From: Cyclobacteriaceae bacterium
GTDB lineage: Bacteria > Bacteroidota > Bacteroidia > Cytophagales > Cyclobacteriaceae
Direction of reading: 5' to 3'
NCBI GenBank assembly: GCA_029882675.1
Contig: JAOUKJ010000174.1
Span: 1 to 7,938, forward strand
Length of the DNA stretch: 7,938 nt
In this document: piece after piece, positions 6,583 through 7,938 of the stretch
Layout: each line of letters opens with the position of its first letter
Numbering within the stretch: position 1 is the first letter of the stretch
Made by a program: the position numbers and the translations under genes
Notes under the pieces: generated by a model
What the model saw: only the letters and a program-made list of their open reading frames with translations
What the model was told of the DNA's origin: nothing
Database searches by the model: none

Positions 6583-6590
6583 CATTGAAG

Positions 6591-7166
6591 ATGAATATGA
6601 TACATACGATGAGATATTTTGTTATTGGTATTTATTTATTAATGGGTGCCCATTATGGGAGTTTCGCTCAGAAAATGAAAAAATATAAGATTGAAGACAG
6701 TGGTATGACGCTGAAGGTTCCCGCTCTGATGTTCCCCATGTCCGAAAGTGATCAGGCACTGAAATACCCTTCGGTACGTAAGCCAATTGCCGCTTTTACA
6801 GATGAAAACAGGGTGATCGACTTTGGAATCCATATAGGGGCTTCGCAATGGGCAGACACCGACAAGGAATTGGCCATGCTTTTTTTTAAGGCGAGTGTGC
6901 TGGAACTCTTCGATCAGGTGGATATGAGTTATGAGGGCATCCGGGAAATCAACGGAAAGGAATTTATTGGTTTTGAGTTTATATCTCACATGCGGGGCAC
7001 ACAAAATATGCCACCCGAGCGTATGTATAATTACCTGATGTACTACCTTTATCATAAGAAAACGCTGGTGTTTCTGTTTAGGTGCCCGTACCGGGATATG
7101 GAGGTCTGGAAGCCCGCAGGCAAAAAGATGATTGAGAGTGTAAAAATAAAAAAGGCTCCGAAGTGA
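6591..7166 (+). CDS. Small exported protein of unknown function
   Basis: I do not recognise this family by name. The 191-residue product begins with a signal peptide: Arg8, then the hydrophobic run FVIGIYLLMG and a likely signal peptidase I site after SFA (residues 24-26, cut before Gln27). No lipobox cysteine is present, so it should be soluble in the periplasm or secreted rather than a lipoprotein. The mature part (about 165 residues) alternates short strands and helices (KIEDSGMTLKVPALM, VIDFGIHIGAS, ELAMLFFKASVLELF, GKEFIGFEFIS, KTLVFLFRCPY) and ends in a basic tail. It loosely recalls small PsbP/DcrB-like exported proteins, but that is only an impression of the strand pattern. The first ATG of the frame is at 6591; 6597 and 6609 are alternatives, 6609 giving the most typical signal peptide. 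A TTG at 6585 could extend it by two residues. Its stop overlaps the tadA start. Confidence 0.82.
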   Translation: MNMIHTMRYFVIGIYLLMGAHYGSFAQKMKKYKIEDSGMTLKVPALMFPMSESDQALKYPSVRKPIAAFTDENRVIDFGIHIGASQWADTDKELAMLFFKASVLELFDQVDMSYEGIREINGKEFIGFEFISHMRGTQNMPPERMYNYLMYYLYHKKTLVFLFRCPYRDMEVWKPAGKKMIESVKIKKAPK

Positions 7167-7615
7167 TCGAGGTTTATACGGATGAGTACTTCATGCGCGA
7201 GGCGCTGAAAGAAGCTGAAATTGCGTTGGAGGAAGGGGAGGTGCCCGTAGGTGCGGTAATTGTGGCCAATAAAAAGATCATTGCCCGTGCCCACAACCAG
7301 ACCGAACGACTGAATGACTCCACAGCCCATGCCGAGATGATGGCTATGACGTCTGCATCAAACCACCTGGGCTCCAAATATTTAACCGATTGCACACTGT
7401 ATGTGACCCTGGAGCCCTGTGTGATGTGTATCGGAGGTTCATATTGGGCGCAGCTGGCAAAAATAATATATGGGGCCTCAGATCCGAAAAGAGGCTATCA
7501 GCGGCTTTCCGATGAGGTGGCTCATCCCAAAACAAAAGTGCAAAGTGGCCTGATGGCCAAAGAATCCCAGGCACTGATTGATGTGTTTTTTGAAAAGATA
7601 CGGCAGAAGAGGTGA
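7163..7615 (+). CDS. tadA: tRNA-specific adenosine deaminase (A34 to inosine)
   Basis: TadA deaminates the wobble adenosine of tRNA-Arg(ACG) to inosine, so one tRNA reads CGU, CGC and CGA. The 150-residue product has the complete zinc site of the cytidine/deoxycytidylate deaminase superfamily: HAE (56-58; His56 binds zinc, Glu58 shuttles protons) and PCVMC (85-89; Cys86 and Cys89 bind zinc). Family context is normal: EYFMREALKEAEIALEEGEVPVGAVIV at the start, HNQTERLND (44-52) near the tRNA-binding face, YGASDPKRGY, and HPKTKVQSGL toward the end. The start is probably GTG at 7163, whose last two bases begin the TGA stop of the preceding gene (GTGA overlap), which suggests translational coupling. 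An ATG at 7193 would cut off the first ten residues and part of the first helix and is less likely. A guanine deaminase is the main alternative in this superfamily, but the sequence fits TadA better. Confidence 0.94.
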   Translation: MIEVYTDEYFMREALKEAEIALEEGEVPVGAVIVANKKIIARAHNQTERLNDSTAHAEMMAMTSASNHLGSKYLTDCTLYVTLEPCVMCIGGSYWAQLAKIIYGASDPKRGYQRLSDEVAHPKTKVQSGLMAKESQALIDVFFEKIRQKR

Positions 7616-7616
7616 A

Positions 7617-7715
7617 CAGTTTTTCAGTTATCAGTTATTAGTTAACAGTTAACAGTTATCAGTTAACAGTTATCAGTTAACAGTTATCAGTTATCAGTTG
7701 ACAGTTATCAGTTAC
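7617..7715 (+). repeat. Tandem heptamer array, CAGTTAW type
   Basis: From 7625 to 7715 there are thirteen contiguous 7-base units with almost no decay: CAGTTAT or CAGTTAA, with single-base variants TAGTTAA (7639), CAGTTGA (7695) and CAGTTAC (7709). A degenerate CAGTTTTT (7617-7624) precedes them. The array begins two bases after the tadA stop. No spacers, so it is not a CRISPR array. Such simple intergenic repeats are met in Bacteroidota genomes; no function is evident. Confidence 0.93.
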
Positions 7716-7828
7716 CCAATTTGCTCAATTACCCAATTCAACAGTTGCTCAATTACCCAATTACCCAATTCAACAATTACCCAATTACCCAATTACCCAA
7801 TTACCCAATTAGACAATTAGACAATTCC
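7715..7828 (+). repeat. Tandem octamer array, CCCAATTA type
   Basis: The array is in direct continuation with the heptamers: the last heptamer, CAGTTAC, shares its C with the first CCC. Eight CCCAATT units occur here, four of them perfectly consecutive CCCAATTA (about 7770-7801). Variants are GCTCAATTA, CAACAGTT, CAACAATTA and two GACAATT units at the end. A longer unit, TTGCTCAATTACCCAATT, occurs at 7721 and again at 7745, offset 24 bases (three octamers). A further CCCAATT follows at 7849 after the palindrome. Open frames through it encode repetitive NYPIT-type peptides and are not believed. Confidence 0.9.
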
Positions 7829-7830
7829 AC

Positions 7831-7846
7831 TCCCGCATGTGCGGGA
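7831..7846. repeat. GC-rich palindrome interrupting the octamer array
   Basis: TCCCGCATGTGCGGGA is a perfect inverted repeat, read as a 6-bp stem TCCCGC/GCGGGA with an ATGT loop. It stands out in AT-rich repeat DNA and lies between two CCCAATT-type units (7828 and 7849). It could be a REP-like element or a short hairpin insertion. No T run follows, so it is not a classic terminator. The following bases to 7938 show no recognisable gene; only a nine-codon frame from 7890 is open. Confidence 0.6.
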
Positions 7847-7938
7847 TACCCAATTAAACAGTCCCCCAATCGATTTGGCAATAGGTTCATGGTGGTGATA
7901 GAAAAGGCGCTCATATAGTCAGATATGGTTAATAACTT

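Noticed and set aside
7617..7855. CRISPR array
   Set aside because: The units are 7-8 bases and contiguous, with no unique spacers and no cas genes nearby.
7721..7918. 65-codon + strand ORF through the octamer repeats
   Set aside because: Its translation is only the repeat read in frame (NYPITQ-type peptides); no domain, and the frame exists because the repeat lacks stops.

Overview
The window reads as a chromosomal piece of a Bacteroidota bacterium. The evidence is a GH97 glycosidase C-terminus of the SusB type, very little Shine-Dalgarno signal ahead of the starts, matches to the Bacteroidota -7 promoter element TAnnTTTG, and long simple tandem repeats in intergenic DNA. I cannot place it below phylum level. 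There are seven protein genes: the 3' part of one that enters from the left, and six complete ones.

Left part (1-4241, all + strand). The C-terminal end of a GH97 alpha-glucosidase/galactosidase is followed after 43 bases by a probable operon of three genes: an Nramp-fold membrane transporter, a fused class I acyl-CoA:carboxylate CoA-transferase of the YdiF/Pct type, and a short crotonase-family enoyl-CoA hydratase/isomerase. The CoA-transferase and crotonase fit activation of a short-chain carboxylate to its CoA thioester and then hydration or isomerisation. The transporter is the odd member: both signature metal-binding motifs of Nramp proteins (DPGN in helix 1, MPH in helix 6) are replaced. 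It may therefore move a different substrate, possibly the acid that the two enzymes use.

Middle (4242-6235). A bulged hairpin with a run of nine T on the - strand lies between convergent genes and should terminate aspS. aspS, on the - strand, encodes a complete bacterial-type aspartyl-tRNA synthetase.

Intergenic 6236-6590. This gap is unusually structured. It holds two facing -7-like promoter elements, a candidate short + strand RNA made of a 5' hairpin and a strong intrinsic terminator, and a 12-bp long-range inverted repeat enclosing two further hairpins.

Right part (6591-7938). A small exported protein of unknown function overlaps tadA (tRNA adenosine deaminase) by four bases (GTGA). After tadA come thirteen heptamers of the CAGTTAW type. 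These run directly into an octamer array of the CCCAATTA type, which is broken by a short GC-rich palindrome. The last ~80 bases show no recognisable gene.

Most worth following up are the motif-less Nramp transporter with its CoA-transferase/crotonase partners, and the structured aspS upstream region. Neither can be called a new system from this window alone.
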